From: Sympetrum striolatum
Taxonomy: Eukaryota; Arthropoda; Insecta; Odonata; Libellulidae
Reading direction: 5' to 3'
NCBI GenBank assembly: GCA_947579665.1
Contig: OX388352.1
Location: 35,582,216 to 35,646,215, forward strand
Length of the DNA: 64,000 nucleotides
Shown: positions 11,933-24,990 of the stretch, one piece after another
How the letters are laid out: each line of letters opens with the position of its first letter
Position numbering within the stretch: position 1 is the first letter of the stretch
Translations under genes and position numbers: made by a program
The notes under the pieces: model-generated
The model's input: the letters and a program-made list of their open reading frames with translations, nothing else
What the model was told of the DNA's origin: nothing
Databases searched by the model: none

Positions 11933-13680
11933 ACTTCTTATACGACAAATTTCGGATACCAAACAGATAAGAAAAAATATCTGATTATAAAAATAGATGA
12001 AAAAGATATCTTTGGAGGAAGTCCACAATTGTTAACGACGAATGTAACTTCGATTTATCAAGGCCTGAAGGGGTTGCAATAGTTCAAAATGTATGTATGT
12101 ACTACATATTGTATAAATTGGCTGCCATAGAGTATATTTTTAGTCTCTTCCATGCACATAGATGGTATTTGAAGCGATAAAAAATTTAGATAGAATTTCA
12201 CTCGAATCATAATAATTTATATTATTCATTATACCCTAAAAAAATGAGATGAACTAGCGAATCTTTTCGTTTAAAGAGATCATTTTATCTAACTATTAAT
12301 CACTGGAATATTTTCCATTATAATTTATTACAATTGATTAGAATATCGATTTTAACCATGGCAAATATATATAGAAGAGAATCGCATATCGTGCGCTAAA
12401 ATTCTTCATTAAATGTACAAAATTTATAGTTGGCTATATTTTTGTTGCTGTTTTTTTGTATTAGACAAGGGTTTAATGAATGTTGGGAGTTCCTAGTCCC
12501 AATTTTGCCTAATTTTTGCCAAATTTTGTTTTTGTGGATGTATGAAAAATGAAGCAATTAAAAAAATTAATTTTCAAATTAAAAGCGTAAATATTGCCCC
12601 TTTTCATCCACCCTACTAATAAAACATAATTTTAAGTATTTAACTGAGGTTCAGCAGCCATAATTGTAGCTACTAAAGCAAAATTTATTAGTGGTACCTC
12701 ATTTTGATGAATGGAAAATATTTTATTTACCTTTTGGTAGATAAGAATGGATTTAGATTAGAAAATTTATCTTTCACTTCTTATATCCCAGTTGAGCTCG
12801 AAAGTGATAATATGAAGGCAACTAAGGTATGAATCTTGCTGAATTGTTGAAATCATTTAGATTGATCTTGATTGAATGCTATTATTATCGTAAAGCAAAT
12901 GATCATTGAGTTGTAATTATGAAAATTTTGTTTGAATCTTGCATTAACAGGATTTATTATAAGTATCTAGCATTATGGCTTATCAAGGAAAGAAATGGCT
13001 AATTACAATACTCCTAATCTCGAAAAGTCACCACTTTCCCTCTCCGAAGCTTTTAGTAGCTGGCACTAAAGGAGATTAAGACCCAATCAGCCTATGGGAT
13101 AATGACTACGGAACAATTACATACAGCAAAATGTATTTTAGTATATTTTAATTTCACGTCATCCCTCTGCAATGATTTACTACTATTCATCTCTTGAATC
13201 AAATATATGGTTCATAATTACATCATGAAAAGATTACATGGCTTCCGTATGATAAATCCAAACAATTAAGTTCATCATTGAGGTAAGCGAAGCCGTAGTT
13301 TGAGGAAAATTCCGCAATAACGAATAATTATCGAGTTATTAAATCACAACGTTAATTTGACAGGCTTTATTCTTCATTGTTCTCATAAAGTGCGCGGATA
13401 CAAAATATCGAGAATGGCTCCCAGCCAAACAATTCGTGCAATCTGTTTATCCTTTTCTCAACATCCAAACAACCATATGATGTATTGATTTTCACATTAA
13501 GACTCTCCTTAACCTACCAAACAACATTTTATTGGTATCAAAATAGCAGTAAGATCCTAGCAATTGGAGCGAGCTGAACATGAATTAAATGTGTTGTAGA
13601 AAAATAGACGACAAAAATAGGAAATCCAAAATACGATGCTATAAAGCATTCCTCAATGAGTTAATCATGGATGAGGCATC
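11933..13680. other. Unassigned AT-rich DNA
   Basis: No supported feature. Sequence is AT-rich throughout. Confidence 0.4.
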
Positions 13681-13897
13681 AGAGGTTTTAAATCTCCAAT
13701 AGCCGTTTTTGTCGGCATTCCCCGTGTTATTTCCCAGTATTCGGAGAAAACAAGAAATGGATAATCATGAATGAAGAAACGAATAGTAAAATATTGGGTA
13801 TCTTAAAAGTGCAGTATCCTTTTCTTGTTTTCTCCGAATACCGGGGAATGAGACGAGGAACGCCTACAAAGACGGTTATTGGAGATTTAAAATCCCT
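13681..13897. mobile_element. Fold-back (long TIR) element, 217 bp
   Basis: Two 77-bp arms (13681-13757 and 13821-13897) are inverted copies of each other, differing at roughly 12 positions. They begin AGAGGTTTTAAATCTCC and AGGGATTTTAAATCTCC when read inward, and both end TTCGGAGAAAACAAGAAA. A 63-bp unpaired centre separates them. There is no ORF. A solo arm at 2542-2580 shows the sequence is dispersed. No clear target duplication was found, so the superfamily is not assigned. Confidence 0.82.
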
Positions 13898-14279
13898 AAT
13901 TCATTAACAGTCGAGTTTCAAATTTTCTTTCTTTAGATGGATCAGGAAAATATATTAAATTCATTTCTGCAGGTGTACATATAACTGATCAATAGGAGAT
14001 GTACTTATAATCAGGATTATTGATCGATCAATATAGGAATATCACGATTAAGCAACCATGTTTATTTAACCTTATATAAGTCTAGTTATTTGGAAAATTT
14101 ATCAAAATAGTTGGTTTTTGATTTTGCAATATGATCATAAATTTACTTTTGAGAATAATTGACAGTATAATAATGACGAAAATGTTTTTCTAAATTAATT
14201 CAAAGCAAAAATAAACACCTGTAAAGGCACAACATAGCACTTCACGCATTTAATAACAGAAATCTTATAAAATATATTG

Positions 14280-14375
14280 AAATAATAATAATAATCGTCT
14301 TTATTCGGGCAGGATTGTGACTAAAAAGTCTCTTCTTATATCTAACCCATAAATTACGAAATAAATAAGAAAGAA
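14280..14375 (-). mobile_element. LINE A 3' end, truncated copy
   Basis: On the minus strand it reads GAAGAGACTTTTTAGTC, CCTGCCCGAATAAAGACG, then (ATT)n. It aligns with the last part of the LINE A 3' untranslated region (49497-49600) and better with the copy at 29230. The AATAAA just before the tail is kept. Only the 3' end is present. Confidence 0.6.
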
Positions 14376-14399
14376 ATAGTATGAAAACAGCCTAAAAGG

Positions 14400-15239
14400 A
14401 ACAGTAGATGTAATACAGCGTATTATTGTATTTACGACGACGTATTATTGTATTTACTGGAGAATACTTAAACTATGTAATGAAATAAAATTCGGTCTAA
14501 TCGTCATAAGCTACCATTTAAATTAAGGTGCCCTTATCTGAAATGGGCAAATTATTCTAGTGCTGGCACAATGTGGCACACCACTGAATAGAGGAATGAA
14601 ATGAAATGACCGGTAAAAACTTTTAAGAAGGTCAACAATGCCGGACTTTCCATTGTTTCTAGAACTGGTGGCAACGTGCTCCAGAACGCTGACAAAGAAC
14701 TCTGAAAGCATTCTAAACATCTAAAAATTCATCAACGTCGGAATTCTGTACAAATATTTTAGCCTTTATCTTTCGCTTCTACTAAGTGAATGATTAGGCT
14801 TAGTTACTAGAATTTCTATTATATTTTCCATTGCTTTTGGGAATGTAGAGAAATGAGAGAAGTACATAATTAATAGTGTACAGATTTAACAAAATGTTAC
14901 CTTACTATTTTTCTTCCTACGATTAACGAAGTCTTAAAAAGTTTTCTGTCCCTTGGGGCACCTCTCGTTCGGCACCAAGAAAGTCACTGTAGTCTTTAGA
15001 CTATCATTTATCCTGTATATTATGTAAGAAGTAGCATTAAATATTTCCAATGATGTCTGAACGGAAAATAGATAGACTGTAATGATTTATGGGGAAAGTT
15101 ATGGGTGTTTCTCGGAAACACTTTCATGAAAAGGAAAATAAACTATTTAGCTTTCGCACTCACGAGAAAACAAAATTATATCCACGGAGTCTGAAACTAC
15201 TCACACGCTAAGCCACCTCACTGAGTTTGGATGATCAAT
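14400..15239. other. Unassigned AT-rich DNA
   Basis: No supported feature; a short AT-rich spacer between a LINE tail and a SINE. Confidence 0.4.
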
Positions 15240-15252
15240 ACAAAAACAACTG

Positions 15253-15372
15253 GCTCCCGGATAGTCATGTGGACAGCGCGTTTGCCTTTGGTGAAAGCGG
15301 TCCCGGATTTGTATCCCGGTGGGTGCCAACGTGCGAAATGACCTAAGCTGTCGAAGCACTTTTAGCAATACT
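15253..15372 (+). mobile_element. tRNA-derived SINE, copy 1
   Basis: A degenerate tRNA-like head (A-box-like TAGTCATGTGG; B-box-like GGATTTGTATCC) is followed by the family signature AAATGACCTAAGCTGTCGAAGCAC, split here as AAATGACC and TAAGCTGTCGAAGCAC. The core CAGCGCGTTTGCC, TTTGGTGAAAGCGGTCCCGG matches copy 2. Flanking ACAAAAACAACTG (15240-15252) and ACAAAAAACCACTG (15373-15386) look like an aged target duplication. Confidence 0.8.
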
Positions 15373-15386
15373 ACAAAAAACCACTG

Positions 15387-18300
15387 TCAATTCAGGCTAA
15401 CTGTCGTACATAAAATGATGAATTTTATTGATTTTCTTTACCCTCCTCAATCAAGCGAAACATTTCAGTCATATTTTCTTATAGAAATTATTCAAAACTA
15501 AAGAAAAATGATCACTCTCAAAATTGCAAGTTAATAGCAATTAATAAAGATTAAGTCGCAACGAGTAAATACTTATGCGGTAGAATATTTCCATCCCACC
15601 ATTTCCCATGGTGAAAAAAACTATCATGAAAGATATCAAGGCATCAGAAATCGCTATTTATGCTCTTGCCACTCTACTCTAATGGATGTTCACTCGGTTC
15701 AATAAACCATAGATATAACTCCCTTTTCGTAAAATCCAATAACCATTCAACAATGGTAAATCATCGACGCTTCCGCTCACCGACAGCTATTTCATCACGG
15801 TGGCTCAAAAATATACCTCAAAACAGTCAAACAAACAAACCCCACTCCCCCTAGTATGCCAGACGGATCCCTACAGATTTCAACAGCGTTCCAAAACGCC
15901 ATTGTTTCCGGGGACCATCGCATGGGATCCTGTATCCATACAAGCGTTTACGAAGTTTTTACGGACGCGAACGCCCGCCCAGCGATCCAATTTAGGAAAG
16001 AGACACATTTCCATTCACTCAGTCGCCCATGAACGCAAACGATACAACCTATTTTCCTCTTTCTTTCATCACCAAGAGCTTTTGTTCTCCTGCACGCCGA
16101 TCCGAAAAAAGGTTCCCTTTTGAGCGACGAAATCCCCTGGATGGCTTTAATCTCGCGATTATGTGAAATATGCCACGATGAACAACCTCTGGCGGGATAC
16201 CCTGTGAACGACTAATGGCGTTGGATGAGAAAGGAATTATACGTAAGGGATGATATCGACCGAGGGACACGTACTTACTTCGACGCCGTGCTCGATTGCT
16301 ATTCTTCGGCAGTGAAACCTCACACCACCGCCCTTGTACGACGTCGTAGAATCGATTAGCGGGAGATTGAACTTTGAGAGACTAGAGAAACCCCTTTTTC
16401 AGAGCTTAGTGGATCCCCTATTATTTCTCCAAGTGCTTTGGCGCTATACTGTCTTTGTAGTTTGAGCGAGCGTCACGTCAAACCGCGGCGTATCCGCGAA
16501 GACAATTTTTTTCATTCTCGGCTTATGAAACGAGCTCAAAGAAGCGCGACCTCTTGTCTTCGTGGGAAATTTAGTGTTTTTCCGTTTCCTACAGCGTGCA
16601 TGCAGTTAATATCGCAAAAAAGACGACGTGGTTGAAAAGAATGAGAGGTTGAGCGGGCACACAGGCTGAAGGATGATAGTTGGCGTGAGGATCAATAACG
16701 AAAGAGAAGAAAAGTATCGTCGGACCTCAAAGAGGCCTCAAGGGCCCCAAAGAGAATAACGCGAATGAACTGATCATTAATGGATGCTGGTGTTATGGCT
16801 AACGATATCGATTCGGTGTACGTCAACCTACGCTTGATTTCGCCTCTACGTGCATGTTTTACGTAACCTCCGGTACGCTGAGATCTTGGTCCAAGGCTTC
16901 GCAAGAGTATCTTTATAAGCGAATCGAAATTAAAACTGTAATATACTATTTCAGGTGATCTTTACATCATTTGGTACCAAGAGGGGTGTAGAATATCATT
17001 AATATATTAATTAATATATTAAATTAATAAGACAAATTCAAAAATATCAGACTTATAAGAGTTAATATGCCATTAGAGGGAAAACCTCTAAAACGCAGCA
17101 TTACCTTTTGCAAAAATAGAAGAACACAGTTACAGTTCTCCTATTTAGTAATTAAGATCTAACTTATGCCCAATAATAATAAGAGACTTATTGGATAAAA
17201 GAAATAATCTAATTAGATAGAATAAGGTTAGTATACAAAGCTGAACCTTTCTTTTATGAAAACCTAAAATAAACCTTCCATTGAATGAATGTTATACCTC
17301 ATTTCTAAAGTCTTATGTATATATATTTAGAGAATAAACACCTTCTTGATTAAAATTATTGTTTCATGTATAAATTATGTATTTTTCTTCTTCATATCAA
17401 ACTATATATAAATCACAATTCAACAATGGAAAAATAAAACCCAATGTTATCTAGGGACTGTTTTTTGTTATTTAGTTTATGTAATGTCTATCTTATGCAA
17501 TTATTGAATGTAAATTTTAACTCAGATAGCCAGACAAGATTAAATTATGTTCTCTTTTGGCTATCTCAAGCATTATACATACTGTTATATGTTTATTTTA
17601 TAAATTTTCTCGTGAATGGTGTTTTTGTATATGATGATTGATTGAAATAGATAAAATTGAAAATAAATTGAAATAAGAGTTAATAAACTTATGAAGTGAA
17701 TAATTATTGTGACTTGGAGTAGAAAAGAGTCGATTAATACTGTCACGTTGTATCGACGTTACAGCCTATTTGGATCCAACAGCAAGTCTCAATATATAGT
17801 CCTTATTAAGTCTACTTTATCCTATGCACATCATTTAAATATAGTAGGTGTATCGCGCTTGGTCGTGTGTCATTCTACCATCGATGTAGACATTTCACTT
17901 TTTGTGTGCATATTAAGACACCATGTGAATTCAAAGCCACTTGAAATTAAACCAACGCATGTAATTTATTTACAAGTATTGAAATCAATAATAAGTTTGA
18001 TAAAAAATGCAAAATGACAACCAAATCCGTAACAGCTCCTGAAACTTAATATTTGTGATTTCTTAAGAAGCATTTTTTTACTTTCTTACGTTTGATTATG
18101 ATATGGAATGAAATAAATCTCTTAATATGAGATTTCATTCACCTGTTCTTAAGTATTTTTGTCATTGGCACATGCATCAAACATTGACTCATGATATAGA
18201 CAGAGATTTTGAGCAATAAAAAGATCAAATATAACTCCTTAACGGCAAAGATCTCCAACTACTGAAGAGCTCGCAGCAAAAAAGCACGTAATGCTGAAGC

Positions 18301-21300
18301 TCAAAAACGAGGCAGAGCGGCCATGCCAAATCAGCAGTTGCAAGAGAAAACGATCGTTTTTCGTTTTAAGCAAACGCTTCCATAAAATCGAATGTGCACC
18401 ATTGAAAATACTCGCCATCCGTGAATAGACGGATCTACTTTCTAGTAAGTATATATCCTAAGAATTATACATCGGACCGATTAAGGAATGAACATATTGC
18501 GTTCAGTAATTCAACGTATTCCTGATTGACAATCAATACATGGCTCAGAGCTTTCCATCTGCTACTTCATTTCCCTTGCCTTCATCTCCCTACAGTCGGA
18601 TATCAATTATGAAGCAGCTCGTGGCGACATCACATTCTGCTACGTGTCAAGCGGAAGAAAGATTCTGCGAGAAAATAATTTTTAACTCTTTTTGGTGTCA
18701 CCGATAAACGGGCGTTGACTCACTAAAAATCTTTAATCGCATAAAAGAACTGAGATAAATGATATTTCACATCTGGCAGGGAAATGAAAGTATGATGCGT
18801 ATGAAATATTATTTGTTATGCACCGCAAGTTATCAAATAATATGTAATTTATAGTTATATTTTCGTACGTGGGCATATTTTTAATTTATTTGGTCACATT
18901 TTAATCATCATTGTAAGAACGCTATTTTATCCTTCCTTTCATTCTATATGCGCTGACATTAAATATTTGTTGTATTGTACTAAAAAGGCGATTTTTTATA
19001 AAGCACCCTAGTTTTTGGTTAACAAAGCACACCTAATAAATATTTCGAATCAAAATAACCGTTGCAGATTTTGCTGTAGTATAATTTATAACACCATGAG
19101 TAACAAAGTCAATTTCAATTTTGAATAAGACGTAGAATAAAATTCTTTTTAAATATACAGAAAAAAATCTTTCTTGGAATAAAATAACTTGGAAACAATC
19201 CTATTTTACCCAAAATATCACAGAAATTTCAATAGAGTTTCCATTGTCCCTTGTATGTACATCTGACTACAGTTGTATATAGTAATACGTTTTTATTTTC
19301 AATATTCTTATATTATTTGAGGTAATAACACGCGTTTTATCTACCAGATAATATGGTACATCCTATTTTACGCTATCCTTAATAAGATGAATTATCTTGG
19401 AAAACGGAGCAGAATGAGAGAGTAAAAATCTTTATATGGGGAAAGCACAATACAATTTGAGCGGAGAAAAACAACTTGTAACAGTTTTGACCAAAATAGC
19501 TAGTTTATTTTCACTAAGGTATGATATACGTACGATGGAAACAGGGGTCATTAGAAGCCCTTAGCACAAGGACCAATTTGAGGCCGGACCAAGAGATTCA
19601 TTTTGACAAATGATAGAAAGTGGACCCCGTAATGGCAAGGCCCTCACTTTACGCCTGTAGCGTTTTGTGGGAAATTCAGAGCTGATTAGGATTGAATTTT
19701 ATCTTAAGCTTAACTTTAAGCAGATAAATTTGACTACCCTAGAATCCTTCAACCAAATAATCGTCTCGAAATATATTTTTTCAAGTTTCACTTAGAAAAA
19801 TCTCTCAACTGTAGCCATTTAATGCTCTTGGCGAATTCGTGAAAATTCCCGAGTCTTTGATACACTGGTGGGTATTATTTGAAGTGAACAAATAATCGAA
19901 GAAATAAAAATTCACTTTTACTTCTTTCCACAATATAAATACTAAAGTACAATATATCTACTATGTAAAAAAATATACTCTACTACACTGTAAAGTGCAA
20001 TATACTGTAAAAAACACAATACTGTTTTAAATACTAAACTAGAGTATACTTTGGAAAAATTATTTGTGAATTTTAATTTCTTATATTACTTGTTATTGAT
20101 TTCCTCCTAGTAAAGCCTTCCACAATCGATTATATTCTTTGAAGTTAATATCCCCTATCAGTCCGTCATTATATATTCACGTTAATATCTTCTTTACGTA
20201 CGCCATTATATTCTCAATATACTCTTAGAGGTTATTCGAATCTAATTTGGATCTCATTAACTCAATTAGCTCTACCCGGAACAGTGTTGTAGATAAAGCC
20301 GGGGCAGTGAAGGGTCAGAGACCGGAAAACAAGCATAACAACATGGGGCCTGAAGTGAAGCAAATGTTACTTGACAGGTTCAGGAGATAGATCCAGAAAA
20401 GCCGACCACTTTCCCTATTAGAGAAAGTGAGGAGAGGCAATCGATAAATGACGCCCAGGGTGTGGCATCGGCTGCAATTCCAGCACATCTCAAAAACACC
20501 ATGCAGTCATCCGCAGACAGACCTCCTGAAGCTCGCATGTGCGGGGAGAGGAACTCTTAGTAGAGGCTGACTATTTTCCAATCAGGAAGGCGATTAGGGA
20601 CTCTTAGACGTCGAGAAAAGCCCTAGAGATCCGAGTCACAGAAAAGCATATTTCGTAGAGCTCCAAAAAATGTTCCTCTGGAAAGAAGCTTTTCAGCAAC
20701 CGAAAGAAAGTTGCCTTTTACAAACACGTTAGGATTCGGAAAGCTACTTACAGCGGGTACACAGAAACACGAGAAATCTTTTCTAAGCGAAAGAGATGAA
20801 AAGGAAGTCACAAGGCATTGATTTTCTTCGGAGAGAATTTTCACTATGAAAGGTCCGCAATAAAGATATTGACCGTATGAAAACATTTAAGATGTGGAAA
20901 GAGTATATAGATTTTAATTTGAATTACTGTGAATGCGATTCAACATCTAAGACTATTTTGCACCTTAGGCCCCCTATAAAGTATGTAAAGTCTATTTATT
21001 TATTGTTTTTAATTTTGTAAGGTTTTGAGGATGAATTTTAATACGTGAATAATCGTGAGTTTCCTACATCTCTGTAGGTTCATGTTAGCAAAGCTCCTTT
21101 CTGAACTACTATTATTTTACTCACTTCTTGATGCCAAATGCCTCCTTTTATATAACACAAAATCTTTACACTTTGCCCTTCTCACAGAACCATATATTCA
21201 ATCGCTTCCTTTAGTAATACATCCCCTATCTAAATCCAACCCACCCATTTCTTCTGTCTTCTTTTCAGACACTCGACCAAGAACCTTTTTCCCCATCACC

Positions 21301-21933
21301 CTCGGCACTTCTGTTTGTTTTTCTATCGATCAAACCTACTTTTTCTATTATATGGCACTCTGACATTTCAAATGCTTTCAATGATTTAACATCCTCATTC
21401 CATAGAGATCACGTTTCACATCCGGAAAACAAAACACTTTAGAATTATAATTTCACAATTCTTTTCCTAAAGTGCCTTCATAATAAGCATCACTCCCTTA
21501 ATTGAGATCACATTCTTGAAAGATATTTTTCTTTTAAGAGGCTTTATCTCTTTCCTCCATTTTATTACATAAATCTAAATTCTTTCCTCTACCACAACCT
21601 ATACGTTTCCCGTGAACCCAACTAATATTATCATATTATCACGCTCACATCTCCAAAGCTTGCAATATTTTAACGTAATCATTTCCAAGTGCAAACGTTT
21701 CAAATCCAAATAAAAAGTCTCTCGAAATGTTTTCTTTCTCCGGTATCTAATTAAAGTTCTTTCGTTCTCAGACCCCTTCGATTCATGAAAGCTTTCAGAT
21801 AGGCCGCAATTTTCCCCTCTGTCTCTCTTGTATACCTCTTAGCCCAAGAAAGAACGCTACAGACTACTGGAAGAAAATACTTAATTGTATCCTTGTGCGA
21901 ACCGAAAAAAATCAAAATAAATCTCATATGAGA
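15387..21933. other. Unassigned DNA, 6.5 kb, with two GC-raised patches
   Basis: 15940-16900 and 20270-20620 are richer in GC and CpG than the rest, as unique or old functional DNA might be, but no exon, domain or RNA gene could be recognised. AT-rich palindromic text (TTAATATATTAATTAATATATTAA-like) sits at 16998-17030. A run of related AATATACT-type words lies at 19930-20060. Confidence 0.4.
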
Positions 21934-22020
21934 ATGTACACTCCTGGCCAAAATTAACGCAGCACCTTCCTAGCGATCCTTACGGCCGGTGCTGCGTTAA
22001 TTTTGGCCAGGAGTGTACAT
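21934..22020. mobile_element. Tc1/mariner-like mini-element, 87 bp
   Basis: Perfect 33-bp inverted arms (21934-21966 and 21988-22020) surround a 21-bp centre. The arms begin ATGTACACTCCTGGCC and continue AAAATTAACGCAGCACC. A TA at the edge followed by CACTCC..GGCCAAAA resembles Tc1/mariner termini, which duplicate TA on insertion. The perfect arms suggest a recent origin. It lies 64 bp from the 177-bp palindrome. Confidence 0.72.
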
Positions 22021-22084
22021 ACGATAGGGAAATAAATTAAATCAACAGTCTCAGGCGACGTATTGTGGAAATACGTAATGATGA

Positions 22085-22261
22085 AAATAATAAATTTTGT
22101 ACTTTTCCACAGTATTTATTATAAACAATAAATGGAAACAAGACATGGCTAGTTTCAGAGATTGATCTCCATCATCAAGATCAATCTCTGAAACTAGTCG
22201 TGTCTTGTTTCCATTTATTGTTTATAATAAATACTGTGGAAAAGTACAAAATTTATTATTT
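22085..22261. repeat. 177-bp near-perfect palindrome carrying the CCACA/TTTC/CATC family (copy 4)
   Basis: Arms of 84 bp (22085-22168 and 22178-22261) pair with two mismatches around a 9-nt loop. Each arm starts AAATAATAAATTTTGTAC, then TTTTCCACAG, ATTTATTATAAACAATAAA and reaches CTAGTTTCAGAGATTGATCT. On the minus strand the left half with the loop reads TTGATGAT, GGAGA-TCAA-TCTCT (5 pairs, 4-nt loop), GAAAC. This fits the 14-nt rule of the family. It is an inverted dimer rather than a single copy. Confidence 0.85.
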
Positions 22262-24904
22262 ACATCGAAATAAATTAAAATCATAGAAAAGATGGACATA
22301 TATATTAGTAGAATATAATAAATCTCTCTGAAAATCGATTGCTCCTCAAAACCTCAAAATAATAGTTCAAAGCCAATGAAACAGAAATGTATCAATACAA
22401 TGATTCAGTTTCCGAGTGACTAGATATTTTTAACAAGGTTGTGGAATGTACATTAGGAAAGGCCTATTTTTGTCGCTTCTGACAAATTAAAATACTAAAA
22501 TAAGTACATAGATTCAATATAGTTCATGTATTTTTCACTGAATACATTCCATATAAGGTTTATTACAAAGACTGGTTTCATCACCTCCGGCATCGCCAAT
22601 ATACTCAGTGTTCTTTCTTTGCAAATGTGAGAAAAGTTCCTCGAAGTGACGCTTTATCGTACTATTTTTATTTTATAGTTAATAGTCTTATATATATTAT
22701 CAGGATAAGAATATTAATTTCATAAACTTGAGGTTTTTCCGTGAATGGGTATAAAACAAAGCATTGGTAAGGTGAATATTGAAATATTGCAAGCCTTTGA
22801 GGCAATGATGTGGCATAGGATGGAGCAAGTAAGCTAAGTTGACGGAAACGCAAGATATGGTGGGTTAAGAAAATGTTTATTTAAGGAAATGAACAGGAGG
22901 AAGAAGAAATTGTTGGGTTAAAAATGTTTGCGAGAAGAATCGCTTCAAAACGTAATCCAGAGTTGGATGTAATTGGAAATTCTGAGGGGAAGATAAAGGC
23001 AAAATTTGTTGCGTGATATAAAAGATAGGGTTATTTCACGAATAGTAAAGAGATGGAGGATGATAATCTCTCAATTATATAAAACTATTTGTAAATGCAC
23101 TGTCCCAAAGGCTGGTTTAATGCTAATCCCCTCCACCATTAACTACCAAATGCTATGTAGAGAGAATGAAGCAACTACTCTAGCAACTCGAGATGAGAAG
23201 TATGGTACTTACTTCAAGCTAGTATACTACGAGAGGAAATGATCCACGCAAGATCAGAACAATAACCAGGAGAATAAAACTTGTATAGCCTCCAGTGAGG
23301 AGAGCTGTAAATAAATGCATCACTCATACCTCAGTAGGTTATATATCAGCATAGCTACGAGCTAGACGGAGTCAACATCAAATTGAAGATACAACTTCTC
23401 TTTGCTCTGTACCAAAAGGCAAATGCAAATGCACGAGTATATAGATACAGAACTGAACGTTCCATCCAGCAAAATGAAACTGATCGACGACCTAGATTCG
23501 GTAATCAGTATCTTGGAGTAATAGATACGATAGGTAGTAAAATACCGCTGTAAAGAGGATTTTAGAAGCATAAACAACTGAAAGAAGTTAAACCAAAAAG
23601 CTATGAAAAACTTCCCGAGACAGATCAAGTGGTATGAGATGAGCAGGACGTAGAAAGATGGGATCTCCGGAACTTTTGATGTCTCAATCTAATTATTGAA
23701 GAACTCGATGACGTCATTCCGAACTACGATTAACAGGCGCAGTAAAAGGCAACGTAGTTAATCACCCGCATCGATTTATCCCATGAGTATTCGCAAAATT
23801 TATCGCTCCGTGCATTTCCTTTAAGTGCTTTGCGACCCAGATAGAAAAAAATGCCGATGGGAACGTAAAATGGTATTCGGTAAAGAAGAGAATATACGAT
23901 GGAACGTCCTATTTCCATCTCTTTCCGATGCATGTACATACAGAGGGTCGGAAGGTACAGAAATGTATCTTCATCTCTAAAGGTTTCAATGTATTTCTTT
24001 GTTCGCGGATGGTATTGACCTAGATTTCGAGTCTTTAAATTCAAAAGATTTCACAGCGTAACTTTGTTGCACCAACTTGCTCCATGACTCAAACTTATCA
24101 GTCTTCTTGTTTAACTCTTTACAATATCCTCAGCGTTTTTGGCGCTTTAGCCAGGATGTGGATATTTCTGATGTTTACCACGTTTTAAAATCCTGTTCTT
24201 CTAATTATTGAAACGATTTAGAGTTAAGAAGTTTTTATCAACGTAAAATATTTCGCCTAGTAGCGCAATTTCACAATTAAGCAAAATGGAGTTGTGTTGC
24301 TTCAAATGTACCCTTTCCAGATGCTTCTACACCAAGAAAGCTTTTTTCTCTAATTTCACTAGGAGCAATTTTAATTTACTCCTTAACTCTATGCTAATCA
24401 AAAGTTCCTTCTCCAACGGAGTATTAGTATCTCAATTTGACACAGGAGTTAATTGAAAATGTTGATGAGCTGTAGGTTAAAAGTCTCCGAGCCTCTGATG
24501 GAATATTGAATATTTATTTTATAAATGTGAGGTGATTTTCGCGAGCCAAGAAATTTAATCCTTCCAAACCATAGGCACGAAACTTTCCGGAGTAAACCAT
24601 ATGTAACCTGATAATTTGTACTTAAACGCAGATTTGTCTAACTGAAGGGCTCTTCGAAGCTGGAAATAAAGATGCAGACAACTGGGAAAATTTTAAAATG
24701 AAAAGCGAAAGGAGGATGGCTGTGTATTTTGTAAGATTCATTGAAATTCGTTCTAATTCGGTATAATGTTTCGTATTGAATTGAATATTAATCCGCCAGC
24801 TAAGATATTTCTCAAGTATTATTCCTCCAAAATCTATTGTGAATATAAAATGTGGATCGACATGCTGTGGCATCACCTCAACAGGCTAGTTTTTGGATTT
24901 ATAA
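22262..24904. other. Unassigned AT-rich DNA
   Basis: No supported feature. Short open frames (23006-23242, 23362-23628, 23730-24044) have no recognisable product. Confidence 0.4.
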
Positions 24905-24907
24905 GAA

Positions 24908-24990
24908 ACACTTTGCAATTTGCCACATGAAATTTAATAACAACAGGTTTCACTAGCGTACATGCATCTACAGGTATAGAAAAATATAAG
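24908..24990 (+). repeat. CCACA/CCGGTTTC/CATC family, copy 5 (degenerate)
   Basis: It reads CTTTGCAATTTGCCACATG, AATTTAATAACAACAGGTTTC, then ATCTACAGG. On the minus strand: CTGTAGAT, 14 nt, GAAACC. Length is kept but only three of five stem pairs remain (GC..GT ends and G-C). Confidence 0.55.
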
